64,000 bases of DNA from Lathyrus oleraceus (GCF_024323335.1 NC_066584.1:239285994-239349993), one strand, 5' to 3'. Positions 47,112 through 58,378 are shown, numbered from the stretch's first letter. Made by a program: numbers and translations. The notes: generated by a model not told the origin, from the sequence alone.

Positions 47112-49824
47112 GATGCCCATATTTAAGGTCATTCTAGCCGGAGAGGTGAAGGCTAAAATCTTCGTCTCGACGGGGTAGAATGGGCTTAAATAATAACAAA
47201 GAGATGAATTTTGGTCCCTACGAGACCTCATGATGCAAATGTATGTATGCAAATGGTAAAAACTCTGTGGGGATATGCGTCCACAAAGGCAAAGATCAGG
47301 AGGAAATCGACAATCCCTATGAATAATTCATTCTAAGGGCAGAGACTCTACCGGGGAGTAAAGGGATGAAAACGCATGAGCAGGTCACGACTTGAAACTT
47401 GCTGAGAGACACAGAGAGAATCCATGAAATAAATCAATGGAAAGACTCAAGCTGACTCGAAGATGCACGTATTGGGGAATATGTCAATACAACAAAGTTA
47501 TCCGTAATGGATATCTTGGATAAAAATCCGGACTCAGATGAGGTATTACCTGTTACTGGGTAATAAGCTCAAAAAGAGATCATGTAATCCCACCGGTATA
47601 GGGGTGAGGGAAGAACATGCTCCGGGAGAATGAATATCTAAGACCGATATAAGGGTGAGAGATATCAAACATCCAAAACGTCTGAGGAAGACCTAAAAGG
47701 TATATTTCAACTCAGGGATTCTGACTCCAGAGGGGACAAAAAGTCATAATAGGGAGCAGAAAGAGGGAACACCAGGGATGCCGGTTACTGGGCATATAAT
47801 AGGTGACCAACCAAAACGTGAATTGGGGAATATTCCCAAGACACTCATCATCCAAAAGAGGGCTAAAAGCAAACTCGATTATGGGATGGACATTCGATTC
47901 CCAAAAAGGGATACGAATCTTAATCAATTGGGGAAGAACAAAAAGGCTTCGACGAAAGAGTGCATGAGATATATTATCTATTACCGTCAGAATGTAGATA
48001 ATATACTCGCATGGAAGATTATCCACAACCGGTTACTGGGTTAATAAAGGATAAATCAACCGAGAGAGAAAGGCATCGGGATACCGAAACTAGGTATATA
48101 ATGATGACCATTCAAAGGGAGCAACAAACATTACCGACAACCGGTATATGAAAGATGACTTGCTGGGGATAAATTGCCTAATCAGAGCAATTATCCAAGA
48201 GAAAAGAGGGGATATCAACACCGAATATTGGATAAAGATAACCGTCAAGAAGGGGATTACATCTACCGGATACTGGGTAGAAAACCACGGAGAAGTAACC
48301 GTCATCGATTATGATGAACAAAAGGTTAATTCTGCAAGGGGATGAAATAGGGTTTATAACTACCGGTATAAGGGTAGAACACCACAGACTCCGCCAGGGA
48401 TAAGATGAATGATTACTAATTACTGAGCAATTATTCATTTAACTAAAGAGGCAAGCTGAACCAAGACTCGTCCTAGTGAGGATATAACTCAATAGGGAAA
48501 TCTATCCCAATATGTGTTGGGAAGGAACAAAAACAACCATCATCCACGAGGATATAACTCGGTGGGGAATATGGAAGGAAAGATAAACACTTTCTGCTTA
48601 AGGGGTTGACTCTACATGGGGAGATCAGACATCGACATCTGCTTGGGAAATGTATTACCCACTAGCAGGGGATAACAAACAAGGATATATGGCAAAGAAT
48701 GCAGTCATGAATATCTGAATGTTTGAAAACTATATGTGCACATGCGTGGTTTATGTATGCTGAATGCTGACAAACAGACATTTCTAACACAAACAACTCC
48801 AAAGAATAAGTACACAAACATTCGGTACTACATCTCAAGAGAGAAAGCCAGGTTCACCGGAGAGTATCCAATCTGATGAGGGCAAGTGATACCAGGAAGC
48901 AAAGATCTCTGCAGGGGGATGAACATCAGTCATTCCAGCTAGGGACAAGAGTTATTGCACAGATAAAATCCGCCGCATAAGCAACTCTACTGGGGAATTT
49001 AGCTGAGGAAATAAAGGAATTATGGGGATCAACCACCAAAAAGGAAGCTTCCAAGGTCACCACCAAATACCGTACTACCAAAGGGATCACATATGCCGAG
49101 GAGGAAAGAGGGATGAATATCTTATCACACGCTCTGCTTGGCGGAAAAACCACAAAAGGCTCTGGTAGGAAGAGGATACAAGCATGCCGGGAATATGAAC
49201 GAATGTCTTACCCTGTTGGGGATCATACCATCCTTGGGAGAGCACTGAAGATCTCCTAAGCATCTTTTCGTCATTGTGAATGTTCGCTTTGTTTAAAAAC
49301 AAATTATGAAAAATTTGATTATTTAAAACAATGATATCTTCTCAATTAAAACATGTAAAACATTTGTTGGATAGAAATAAATAAGAGTGCAAATAATTGG
49401 ATAAAGGCTCAAATTTATTTGATGGAATGGTAGTCTGCAAATGGCAAGACTCCATAGATCTTTACAAATTTGAAATTGGTGATATATATTGGAAAAGGGT
49501 TACATTGAACATAATGACCATTTCTCCACCAATTCTGAATCCGATGTATTTGAAGCTTTGGTTGATGACGAATGAGTAAGAATTTCTGACGGATGACAGT
49601 TGTAGAACAAAGTCTTGTCAGGATGCAGTTACTTGCCAAATCCCTAATTTTTTCCTAGATTGCCCCAGGATGAGGTACTCAATCTAGCAGGATACATATA
49701 TTCATTTTTATGCCTCTAACTTTTTCCTGGATCGCCCTTTCGGGTTTTCAATCCACCGAGACACTCATTTTTGCCTAAGCCGCCATTTCAGGTTTTCAAC
49801 TTAGCGAGCTATTCTATTTTTATT
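47112..49824 (-). other. Ogre A 3' untranslated region with short dispersed repeats
   Basis: Lies between the pol stop (49825-49827) and the 3' LTR. The plus strand carries many variants of ACCGGTTACTGGGTAATAA and ACCGGTATAAGGGTGAG (for example near 47554, 47598, 47646, 47780, 48029, 48262, 48362). It aligns with 52017-54786 of element B. Tandem-repeat-rich, fast-changing 3' regions are a known property of Ogre/Tat elements. The immediate polypurine-like sequence is AAATATGGGCATC (minus) at the LTR edge. Confidence 0.7.
49655..49804 (-). ncRNA. Three tandem stem-loops in Ogre A 3' region
   Basis: Stem pairs 49655-49662/49680-49687, 49728-49734/49749-49755 and 49775-49782/49797-49804. Each stem has a different sequence but pairs in the minus (sense) strand, with G-U wobble where the plus strand would mismatch. 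Same layout as 54607-54757. Typed ncRNA only for want of a better class: it is a structured part of the element transcript. Confidence 0.5.
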
Positions 49825-49904
49825 TTAGGCGAAGTATTTCTTGACTGCATCTGAATTCACAGGACGAGTGAAATCCCCCCCATCCATAGTTGTAAGTATC
49901 AAAG
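49825..49904 (-). pseudogene. Ogre A pol C-terminal end, cut by element B
   Basis: Minus strand ILTTMDGGDFTRPVNSDAVK, then KYFA and stop: the last residues of the Ogre integrase-side polyprotein, identical in layout to the end of the B copy at 54787. The rest is displaced by the insertion of LTR B. Confidence 0.85.
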
Positions 49905-51400
49905 TGTAGCGGGGTATTCGTTACCATTAGAGATATTGACTAAATCCAAGGTAAATCATACAAGTCGAGTCGCCACCGCACTTCTATTTATCCAAAGGAA
50001 TGGTTAGAAAGCGAACAAAAACCTAAAAGTTTTATCGAATCAAAATCTAGTAAAAATGTCAGAGATCTGGGTAAGGGGGTTGGTTATGCAATGGGAAGGT
50101 GTTAGGCACCCAAAGCATCCTAGGTACTCCTAGGGAGCCCTTTTCACATTTGTTGCAAAGGTTGTTGTTTTTTTTTTGAAAATTTATTTGTGCAAACATG
50201 ATTGAAGGGATGAGAAAAGCGTGTATGTTTATCTAATGTACTACTTACTAAAAGAAGGGTCAAAAGAAAATGAGAAAAGCGTGTACTACTTATCTAATGT
50301 ACTACTTACTAAAACAGAGTCTTCGTAGCTCGGCTACCTATGGGTTAAAGAGGAGTGTGCTCGCTAAGACATCGCGTCTTATGCCTACGTATCTCATCTG
50401 GGATGAAAATCAGAGCAAAACGTAGTTCGACCACCTATGGGGTAAGGGTTGTGTTTTGGGGTGAACGATGTTACTACGTAATCTACCGGATGCTCGACCT
50501 TTGGAGACTTACTCGCCTGTAGTAGAAGGAGATAACGTGTTCTTAGGAGAAGAAAAATCAATGAGTTTGGGGTGTTTAGGGATGCTCATGCAAAAAGCAG
50601 TCCTAGATGAAGGAACCGCGCTACCTTAAATGACATGCCACGAGAGGCTATACGAAACCTAAGGAATCGGTAACATGCGGGAAAAGTAAAGGGATCGAGA
50701 GATCTACCGTACGGATAAAGATCCGAAGTAACAACAATTAGATAAATAAGAAACCCAAAGACTCTTCCAAGCTAAACACCATCAAAGAAAGCGAGTCAGT
50801 ACAGGTAATCGGAATAGACCTCCAGGTGGTAACCCAAAAATAAAGTGAAACACCAAGCAAGCTATCCCTACAAGAGTATGTGAGCCCTCACAAAAACTCA
50901 ACAAACATGTTAGAGTAATATGACGGAATTAGGAGAAAACAATGCCATAACAAACACAAAACAGGTTAGAGCAAACAGGATAGGGTAATCAAGAGTTACC
51001 CTCAAATCAAAATGTAACCACATGAATCATGCCATTAAAATTCACAAAAAGCTCACAAAAAGCAACCAAGGGTAGGAGGCCTAAACCTCTTGTCAAACAC
51101 ATGCATCAAAAGGGTATCAAATTCACCCATAATACCTCATACATTCAGAGTATTCAAATTAAAAGCATAGAGTAATGGGGATAAGGGCAAACCTGATTGG
51201 AGAGACTGATGGAATTAAATGGAACGATTGGGTTTGCAAAGCACTCTTAGGGTTTATATGAGAGGGAATTGGTTCTTTGCCGATGAGTTCCCTTCAGCCT
51301 CTGGAGGTTGCTCTGAACTCTGTTAGCTCTTCTCTCACTATCTTTTTCCCTGCCAGGGTAATAGAAATAGAATGGCCTTTTGTTTCACTGAAACTCTGAA

Positions 51401-51406
51401 TTTATA
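51401..51406 (-). promoter_or_regulatory. TATA box of Ogre LTR B
   Basis: Minus strand GGTTATAAATTCAG, followed by a short leader. Confidence 0.55.
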
Positions 51407-51531
51407 ACCTGATTTTTGTGGACCTGTGGGCTCAAATGAGAGAGGCCCAAGTCCAAAATTTTTCTGTTATATTTTATTTATTTATTTATTATTATTTTTT
51501 TTTCGTTTTTCGTTTTTTTTAAACACGTGGG

Positions 51532-51644
51532 CTTCGCCTAGCGAGCATGACAGTTCAAGAAATTCCTCTGAGCGTAGGTGATTCTGGTGGCTTTTCTTGG
51601 GACTCGCTAGGCGACCCATTCTGCTCGCCTAGCGAGCATGACAG
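51532..51644 (-). promoter_or_regulatory. CGCTAGGCG palindromes upstream of LTR B TATA box
   Basis: Three copies: 51532-51546, 51602-51615 and 51623-51637 (the last with 6-bp arms GCTCGC/GCGAGC around a 3-base centre). Two are followed on the plus strand by ATGACAG. Confidence 0.55.
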
Positions 51645-52016
51645 CTCATGAACAAACTTTTACTCCTTCAAGATTAACGTTTTGACTGACGAATAGACCC
51701 CATTTGAACCTGTTGGAAGTATCTCAAGCCATTCCCTTGTGTTGACTGATCATCTAAATAGAACCCACAAAGTGTTTTGAATGATACTCAAGCTTCAAAC
51801 AAAAGATGTTAGTGACACATTTTTGTGCTTTTGGTTAGTAAACAAAAGTAAGAGAAACAATGATGTATAATTCAAGCATGCTTGGTGATCTCAAACCAAT
51901 AACAAGGAGTCCCACCCAAAGGCAAAGGGAACCAAGATGCAAAAGATCCTTGAGGCAATGCAAATGCAATGTTATGATGCCATGAGGGATCTTAGGGTCA
52001 AAATTGGGGTCTTACA

Positions 52017-54786
52017 GATGCCCCTATTTAAGGTCATTCTAGCCGGAGAAGTGAAGGTTAAAATCTTCGTCTCGACGGGGTAGAATGGGCTTAAATAATA
52101 ACAAAGAGACGAATTTGGTCCCTAAGAGACCTCATGATGCAAATGTAGGTATGAAAAATGGTAGCACTCTGTGGAGATATGTGTCCACAAAAGCAAAGAA
52201 ATCAGAAGCCACTGATAATCCATATGAGCAATTCACTCCATGGGACCAAGACCCTGGGGACTCTCCTGGGGATAGAAAAGGGATAAAAATGCGCGAGCAG
52301 GTCACGACTCAAAGCATGGGGAACATAATTCCAAAGGGAAAAGATCCAATGGAAAGACTCGAGCTGACTCGAAGATGCATGTATTGGGGAATATGCCAAT
52401 ACAGCAAAAAACTATCCACAGCGGATACTTCAGATAAAATCCGGATGAAAACAATCCACTAAGGGACTTCGCTGGGGATGTCCACAAGGACACTCCTGGG
52501 GAAGCAGCGGGACGAGGTATTACCGGTTACTGGGTAATAAGCTCAAGGAGACATGTGATCTGAACGTCAGGTATGAGGGTGAGAGATACAACATGCTCAG
52601 GAAGAGATGAATATCCAAGACCGACATAAGGGTGAGAGATATCAAAACTTCAAAACGTCTGAGGAAAACCTAAAAGGTATACTTCAACTCAGGGATTCTG
52701 ACTCCACAGGGGACAAAAAGTCATAATAGGGAGCAGAGAGGAAGGAACACCAGGGATACCGGTTACTGGGCATATAATAGGTGACCAACCAAGGCGTGAA
52801 TTGGGGAATATTCCCAAAACACTCATCATCCAAAAGAGGGCTAAAAGCAAACTCGATTACAGAATGGATATTCGACTCCACAAAGGGGATACGAATCTTA
52901 CTCAACTGGGGAAGAACAAAAGGCTTCAGACCCGAGAGTGCATGAGATATACTATCTATTACCGTCAGAACATAGATAATATACTCGCATGGAAGATTAT
53001 CCACAACCTGTTACTGGGTTAATAAAGGATAAATCGACCGAAAAGAAAAGGCATCGGGATACCGAAACTAGGTATATAATGATGACCAATTCAGGGGAGG
53101 AAAAATCGTTACCAACAACAACAAGGTAGACGAGAGATGATCCGCTGGGGATAAATTGCGTAATCAGGGAAATTATCCAAGTAGATGAGGGGATATCATC
53201 ACCGAATATTGGATGAAGATAATTGTCACCAATTAAAGATGAGTAAAAATAGTCACTCTGCAAAAAGGGAAGAAATAGGGTTTACAACTACCGGTATGAG
53301 GGTAGAGAAACGCAGACTCCGCCAGGGATAATAATTACTAATTATTAAGCCATTATTCATTTACCACGGGGAAACAGGAAAAGAGTCTCAAGAGACCGAT
53401 CTAGGATCAAACTAGATAGGCACACCAAATTAAGACTTGTCCCGGTGAGGATATAACTCAATGGGGAAAACCATCCCAATATATGTGTCGGGAAGGAACA
53501 AAAACAATCGACATCCATGAGGATATAACCCGGTGGGGAATATGGAAGAAAGGATAGACGCTTTCTGCCTATGGAGCTGACTCTATATAGAGAGATTAGA
53601 CACACACGTCTGCTTGGGGAAGTATATCACCAAATAGAAGGAGACAACAAACAACGATATATGGCAAAGAATGCAACATGAATATCTGAATGTTATAATT
53701 ATGCATGTATATGCGTGGTTTATGTATGATGTATGCTGACAAACAGACATATCTAACACAACCAGGTCCAGGAATCAACCACCCGGTACTACATCTCAAG
53801 AGAGAAAGCCAAGTTCACCAGAGAGTATCCAATCTGCTGGGGATCAGAGATACCAGGAAGCAAAGAACTCTGCAGGGGATGAATCATCAATCATTCCAGC
53901 TGGGGACGAGAGTTATCACAGACAAGGTCCACCACACCAACAACTCCACTGGGGAATTTATCCGAAGAGATAAAGGATCTATCGGGATCAACCACCGAAT
54001 ACCGCTCTTGCCCAAAGAGATCCAAGCTGCTGAGGAAGAAAGATTGCTACTCTGCTGAAGGGAAGAGAGGTGACTCTCAACAAGAAATCCACTTGGTAGG
54101 ATAAACCACAAGGGGTTCCGGAGGGAGGAGATACAGTCATGCCAGGAATATGGACAAAAATCTTACCATGTTGGGGATCGTACCACCCTTGGGAGAACAC
54201 TGAGGATCTCCTAAGTATCCTTTCGTCATTGTGAATGTTCACTTTGTTTAAAAACAAATTATAAAAAATTTGATCGTTTAAAACAATGATATTTTCTTAA
54301 TCAAAACATGCAAAACATTTGTTGAATAGAAACAGATAAGAGTGCCAATAATTGGATAAAAGGCTCAAATTTATTTGATAGAATGGTAGTCTGCGAATGG
54401 CAAGACTCCATAGATCTTTACAAATTTGAAATTGGTGATATATATTGGAAAAGGGCTACATTGAACATAATGACCATTTCTCCACCAATTCTGAATCCGA
54501 TGTATTTGAAGCTTTGGCTGATAATGAGCAAGGATCTCTGACGGATGACAGTTGTAGAACAAAGTCTTGTCAGGATGCAGTTACTTGCCAAATCCCTAAT
54601 TTTTGCCTAGATTGCCCCAGGATGAGGTACTCAATCTAGCGAGATACCTATATTCATTTTTCATGTCTCTAACTTTTGCCTGGATCGCCCTTTCGGGTTT
54701 TCAATCCACCGAGACGCTCATTTTTGCCTAAGCTGCCCTTTCGGGTTTTCAACTTAGCGAGCTATTCAGTTTTTATTTTTGTTTTT
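52017..54786 (-). other. Ogre B 3' untranslated region with short dispersed repeats
   Basis: Homologous along its length to 47112-49824, with indels. It repeats the ACCGGTTACTGGGTAA and GACATAAGGGTGAGAG-type units. The sequence next to the LTR reads AAATAGGGGCATC on the minus strand, a polypurine-like tract. Frames seen on both strands are inherited pattern, not genes. Confidence 0.7.
54607..54757 (-). ncRNA. Three tandem stem-loops in Ogre B 3' region
   Basis: Outer stems 54607-54614/54632-54639, 54681-54687/54702-54708 and 54728-54735/54750-54757. Units 2 and 3 enclose a second hairpin which in the sense strand reads CCCGAAAGGG (54688-54697 and 54736-54745), a GAAA tetraloop on a 3-bp stem. 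Stem sequences differ between units while pairing is kept. Confidence 0.55.
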
Positions 54787-55990
54787 TTAGGCGAAGTATT
54801 TCTTGACTGCATCTGAATTCACAGGACGAGTGAAATCCTCCCCATCCATAGTTGTAAGTATCAAAGCACCGCCTGAAAAGGCTCTCTTAACAACATACGG
54901 ACCCTCATAGTTCGGAGTCCACTTGCCCCTGGAATCGGGCGCGAAAGACAAAACTTTCTTGAGCACAAGGTCACCTTCTCGGAACACACGAGGCTTGACC
55001 TTTTTATCAAAAGCTTTCTTCATCCTCTGCTGATATAACTGACCATGGCACATAGCAGTCAATCTCTTCTCCTCTATCAAATTCAGCTGGTCATAACGAC
55101 TCTGAACCCATTCAGCATCAGTCAACTTGGCTTCAACCTCCGATCTTGACTTAGGGATCATATCGTCAACGTACACCTCAATCTCCTTATGCACCATGTC
55201 ATGGAACACGGTAGTCATAGCTCGTTGATACGTGGCTACGGCGTTCTTCAAACCGACGGGCATCACTCGATAATAGAATGTTCCCCAAGGTGTGATGAAT
55301 GTTGTCTTCTCCATATCCTCGGGTGCCATCTTAATCTGATTATATCCGGAAAATCCGTCCATAAACGAGAAGACATTGAATTTAGCTGTATTGTCTACCA
55401 ACATATCAATGTGTGGTAGAGGGAAATCATCTTTTGGACTAGCTTTATTCAAGTCTCTATAGTCCACACACATCCGGACTTTTCCATCTTTCTTAGGCAC
55501 GGGCACAATATTGGCCACCCATTGAGGATATGTAGAAGTCACCAGGAACCCCGCATCAATTTGCTTCTGAACTTCTTCTTTGATCTTCACTGCCATATCA
55601 GGATGAGTTCTTCTGAGCTTCTGCTTTACAGGCATGCACTCAGGCTTTAGAGGTAGGAAATGTTGCACAATATCTGTATCTAGACCAGGCATGTCTTCAT
55701 ATGACCAGGCAAAGACGTCAACATATTCTCATAGCAACTTAATCAACCCCTTCTTAACAGAAATTTCCAGAAGTGCCCCAATCTTTACCTCTCGCACACA
55801 ATCTTCAGACCCCAAGTTGACTGTTTCCAGATTCTCAAGATGCGGCTGAATGATCTTCTCTTCATGCTCAAGTAGCCGGGTAATCTCGTCAGGAATCTCT
55901 TCAACATCATCTTCCTCTGCCTCAAATACAGGGAATTCAAAATTGGGAGATGGTGTTGGATCATTATGTTCAATGGGTTTAGAAATCAAC
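54787..55990 (-). pseudogene. Ogre B pol: RT N-terminal part fused in frame to integrase C-terminus
   Basis: The minus-strand frame after the probable intron acceptor (55991-55993) starts ISKPIEHNDPTP, crosses one TGA (55729-55731) and continues EYVDVFAWSYEDMPGLD, KKDGKVRMCVDYRDLNKA, FSFMDGFSGYNQIKM and the catalytic YVDD. At SRSEVE it switches directly to EAKLTDAEWVQSRYDQLN and the integrase C-terminal region (GKWTPNYEGPYVVKRAFSGG...NSDAVKKYFA). The rest of RT, both RNases H and most of integrase are deleted, yet the frame is preserved (301 codons from 55692). RT would need the thumb domain, so activity is not expected. Confidence 0.9.
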
Positions 55991-56253
55991 CTGCATAATG
56001 ATTTTTGGATATGAAAAGCTTTTTAGAAATCAAACAAGGCAAATCATTATGCATATGAAAAGATCGATTTTATTCCATTTTTTAGGGTTTTATGTGATCA
56101 CCAATTTCAGGCAAAAAGCGAAAAGGGAAAATAAATGGAAAAACAAACATTTAACATGAATTTATTGAATGAAAATATCATTGTTTTTATGCGCCAACAA
56201 TGTTATCACTCCTCCTTTTGGAATGGGAGAAGGGTTTTTAAACAAAATGATCA
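55991..56253 (-). other. Probable Ogre intron between pro and RT frames
   Basis: Ogre elements are known to carry an intron upstream of the RT domain. Here the minus strand between the stop ending the upstream frame (56254-56256) and ...TCATTATGCAG|GTTGATTTCT is AT-rich, stop-laden and ends with a good acceptor at 55991. The donor was not fixed. Confidence 0.5.
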
Positions 56254-56641
56254 TTACGTTGACTTATGGACAACTGTTGGAATATCCACAGCGACCCAAT
56301 TGTTGCAGACCCCTCCAGGGATGATGAAATTGCCAGAATCCTTTGTATCTTCTTCTAAGACGGCAGCAGCCTCCTCATCTAGACCAGTGTGGATGAAACC
56401 TCCACTCTTGAATAAACCTTGCTTGTTGAAAGTACCAGAAGAAAAACCTATGCCAGCCCGGGATTCGTTGTCTTCTAACTCAATCATTTTTCCTAAACCA
56501 GTGGTTGCACCACGCTCAATGGCCAACTTTGCATCTTTGTAGGAAGCAAATGAAAGAGTTCTCTTCTCAATAGGCTCAGCAATAGATAACGCTTGAAAAG
56601 GAGTTCCAACTTCAACCTCAGCATCTATATAAGAGAAGGAA
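56254..56641 (-). pseudogene. Ogre B protease-RT linker segment
   Basis: Minus strand frame with SYIDAEVEVGTPFQALSIAE, SYKDAKLAIERGATTGLGK and GNFIIPGGVCNNWVAVDIPT: the conserved linker of Ogre polyproteins just before the intron. It is cut at about 56641 where the sequence switches to the opposite-strand fragment C. Confidence 0.7.
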
Positions 56642-57829
56642 GACTATAGATACTTGAATAAAACTAGTCCAAAAGATGATTTCCCTCTACCACATATTGA
56701 TATGTTGGTAGATAATACAGCTAAATTCGATGTCTTTTCATTTATGGACGGATTTTCCGGATATAATCAGATCAAGATGGCACCCGAGGATATGGAGAAG
56801 ACAACATTCATCACACCTTGGGGAACATTCTGTTATCGAGTGATGCCCTTCGGTTTGAAGAACGCCAGAGCCACGTATCAACAAGCTATGACCACCTTGT
56901 TTCATGATATGATGCATAAGGAGATCGAGGTATATGTTCATGATATGATCGCTAAGTCAAGAACGGAGGTTGAACATGTAGAGCACCTGTTGAAGCTTTT
57001 TCAGCATTTGAGGAAGTATAAACTTCGTCTGAATCCCAACAAGTGTACATTTGGAGTCCGTTCCGGCAAGTTATTGGGTTTTATTGTTAGTGAAAGAGGT
57101 ATTGAGGTTGATCCTGCAAAGGTCAAAGCAATACAAGAGATGCCTGCACCCAAAATTGAGAAGCAAGTCCGAGGTTTTCTTGGCCGCCTGAATTATATTT
57201 CCAGATTCATATCCCACATGACTGCCACATGTGCGCTGATATTCAAGCTCCTCCAGAAAGATCAGTCCCATGATTGGACCGAGGATTGCCAGAAAGCTTT
57301 TGACAGTATTAAAGAATATTTGTCTGAGCCTCCGATCCTGTCTCCGCCCGTGGAAGAAAGACCATTGATTATGTATCTGACTGTTCTTGAAGATTCTATG
57401 GGTTGTGTCCTTGGTCAGCAAGATGAAACAGGGAAGAAAGAATATGCTATTTACTACTTGAGCAAGAAGTTCATTGATTGTGAGTCTCGATACTCAATGC
57501 TTGAGAAAACATGTTGTGCTTTGGCTTGGGCTGCTAAGCGCCTACGCCAATATATGTTAAATCATACGACGTGGTTGATATCCAGAATGGATCCAATCAA
57601 GTATATCTTCGAGAAGCCTGCTTTAACAGGGAGGATTGCCCATTGGCAGATGTTGTTATCTGAGTATGATATTGAGTATCGAGCTCAGAAGGCTATTAAA
57701 GGTAGTATTTTGGCTGACCACTTGGCACATCAGCCGATTGAGGATTATCAGTCAGTTCAGTATGACTTCCCAGATGAGGAGATTCTGTATTTGAAAATGA
57801 AAGATTGCCAGAGCCGATTAGGGCAGTGA
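56642..57829 (+). pseudogene. Ogre fragment C: RT and RNase H
   Basis: Plus-strand frame starting DYRYLNKTSPKDDF at the junction, with FSFMDGFSGYNQIKM, then YVHD where the catalytic YVDD is expected, RT thumb (SKRTEVEHVEHLLKLF-type, NKCTFGV, GKLLGFIVSERGIEVDP), and RNase H (MYLTVLEDSMGCVLGQ, YYLSKKF, YSMLEKTCCALAWA, ILADHLA). About 391 codons are open, but the Asp to His change should kill the polymerase. Confidence 0.92.
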
Positions 57830-58199
57830 TTATTACTCCTCAGGGCGCACACATTCCTTTTACAGCAAGGCTAAATTTCAAATGCACGAATAATATGGCT
57901 GAATATGAGGCCTGCATTATGGGATTGGAGGAGTGCATTGATCTTAGGATCAAGCATCTTGATGTATATGGTGATTCGGCCCTCGTTGTTAATCAGATTA
58001 AGGGTGAATGGGAAACGAATCAGCCTGGCCTCATTCCATATAGGGATTATGCAAGGAGGATTTCAACGTTCTTTACTGAGGTTGACTTCCATCATATTCC
58101 TCGAGATGAGAATCGGATGGCAAACGCTCTTGCTGCACTTGCTTCAATGATTGTGATCAGACTTTGGAATGAAGTTCCCAATATCACTATGATGCGCTT
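57805..58199 (+). pseudogene. Ogre fragment C: second RNase H (aRNH), truncated
   Basis: Frame overlapping the previous one: AVIITPQGAHIPFTARL, CTNNMAEYEACIMGLE, VYGDSALVVNQIKGEW, HIPRDENRMANALAALAS. This extra archaeal-type RNase H is a hallmark of Tat/Ogre elements. A small deletion and frameshift lie between it and the first RNase H (near 57805-57835). The end is interrupted by LTR D at 58200. Confidence 0.9.
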
Positions 58200-58305
58200 T
58201 GTCATACCCCAAAATTTGCCCGTTAATCTTTCAACACATTGATCTTAAAGGAACAAAGGCCCAGCACACAGGTGGCCCAATCCAGAAAAGGACTTAAACT
58301 GGCAT

Positions 58306-58378
58306 GCTCGCTAGGCGAGCAAATCCTTCGCCTAGCGAACCCTTCGCTACACCACTCACCTAGCGAAGCTTGCGAATA
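58306..58378 (+). promoter_or_regulatory. CGCTAGGCG palindromes upstream of LTR D TATA box
   Basis: GCTCGCTAGGCGAGC at 58306-58320, then related TTCGCCTAGCGAA, TTCGCTA and CACCTAGCGAAG within 60 bases; 50-120 bases upstream of the TATA box. Confidence 0.55.

Larger units (their letters stand above)
49905..52016 (-). repeat. Ogre/Tat element B 3' LTR, 2.1 kb
   Basis: Minus strand TGTAAGACCCCAATTTTG at 52016 to ACCCCGCTACA at 49905. TATA box at 51401-51406, with GCTCGCTAGGCGAGC-type palindromes 130-240 bases upstream (51532-51644). Inserted in A's pol tail after CAAAG (49900-49904); the matching duplication would be at B's lost 5' end. Confidence 0.9.

Noticed and set aside
47778..48044. Frames shared by 47.7-49.2 kb and 52.7-54.2 kb on both strands
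   Set aside because: The two regions are homologous Ogre 3' untranslated regions. Frames persist by recent common origin, occur on both strands and carry no recognisable domain.
54787..55692. Domesticated host gene from the RT-integrase fusion
   Set aside because: An in-frame stop lies just upstream, the flanks are decaying Ogre sequence, and no promoter is evident.
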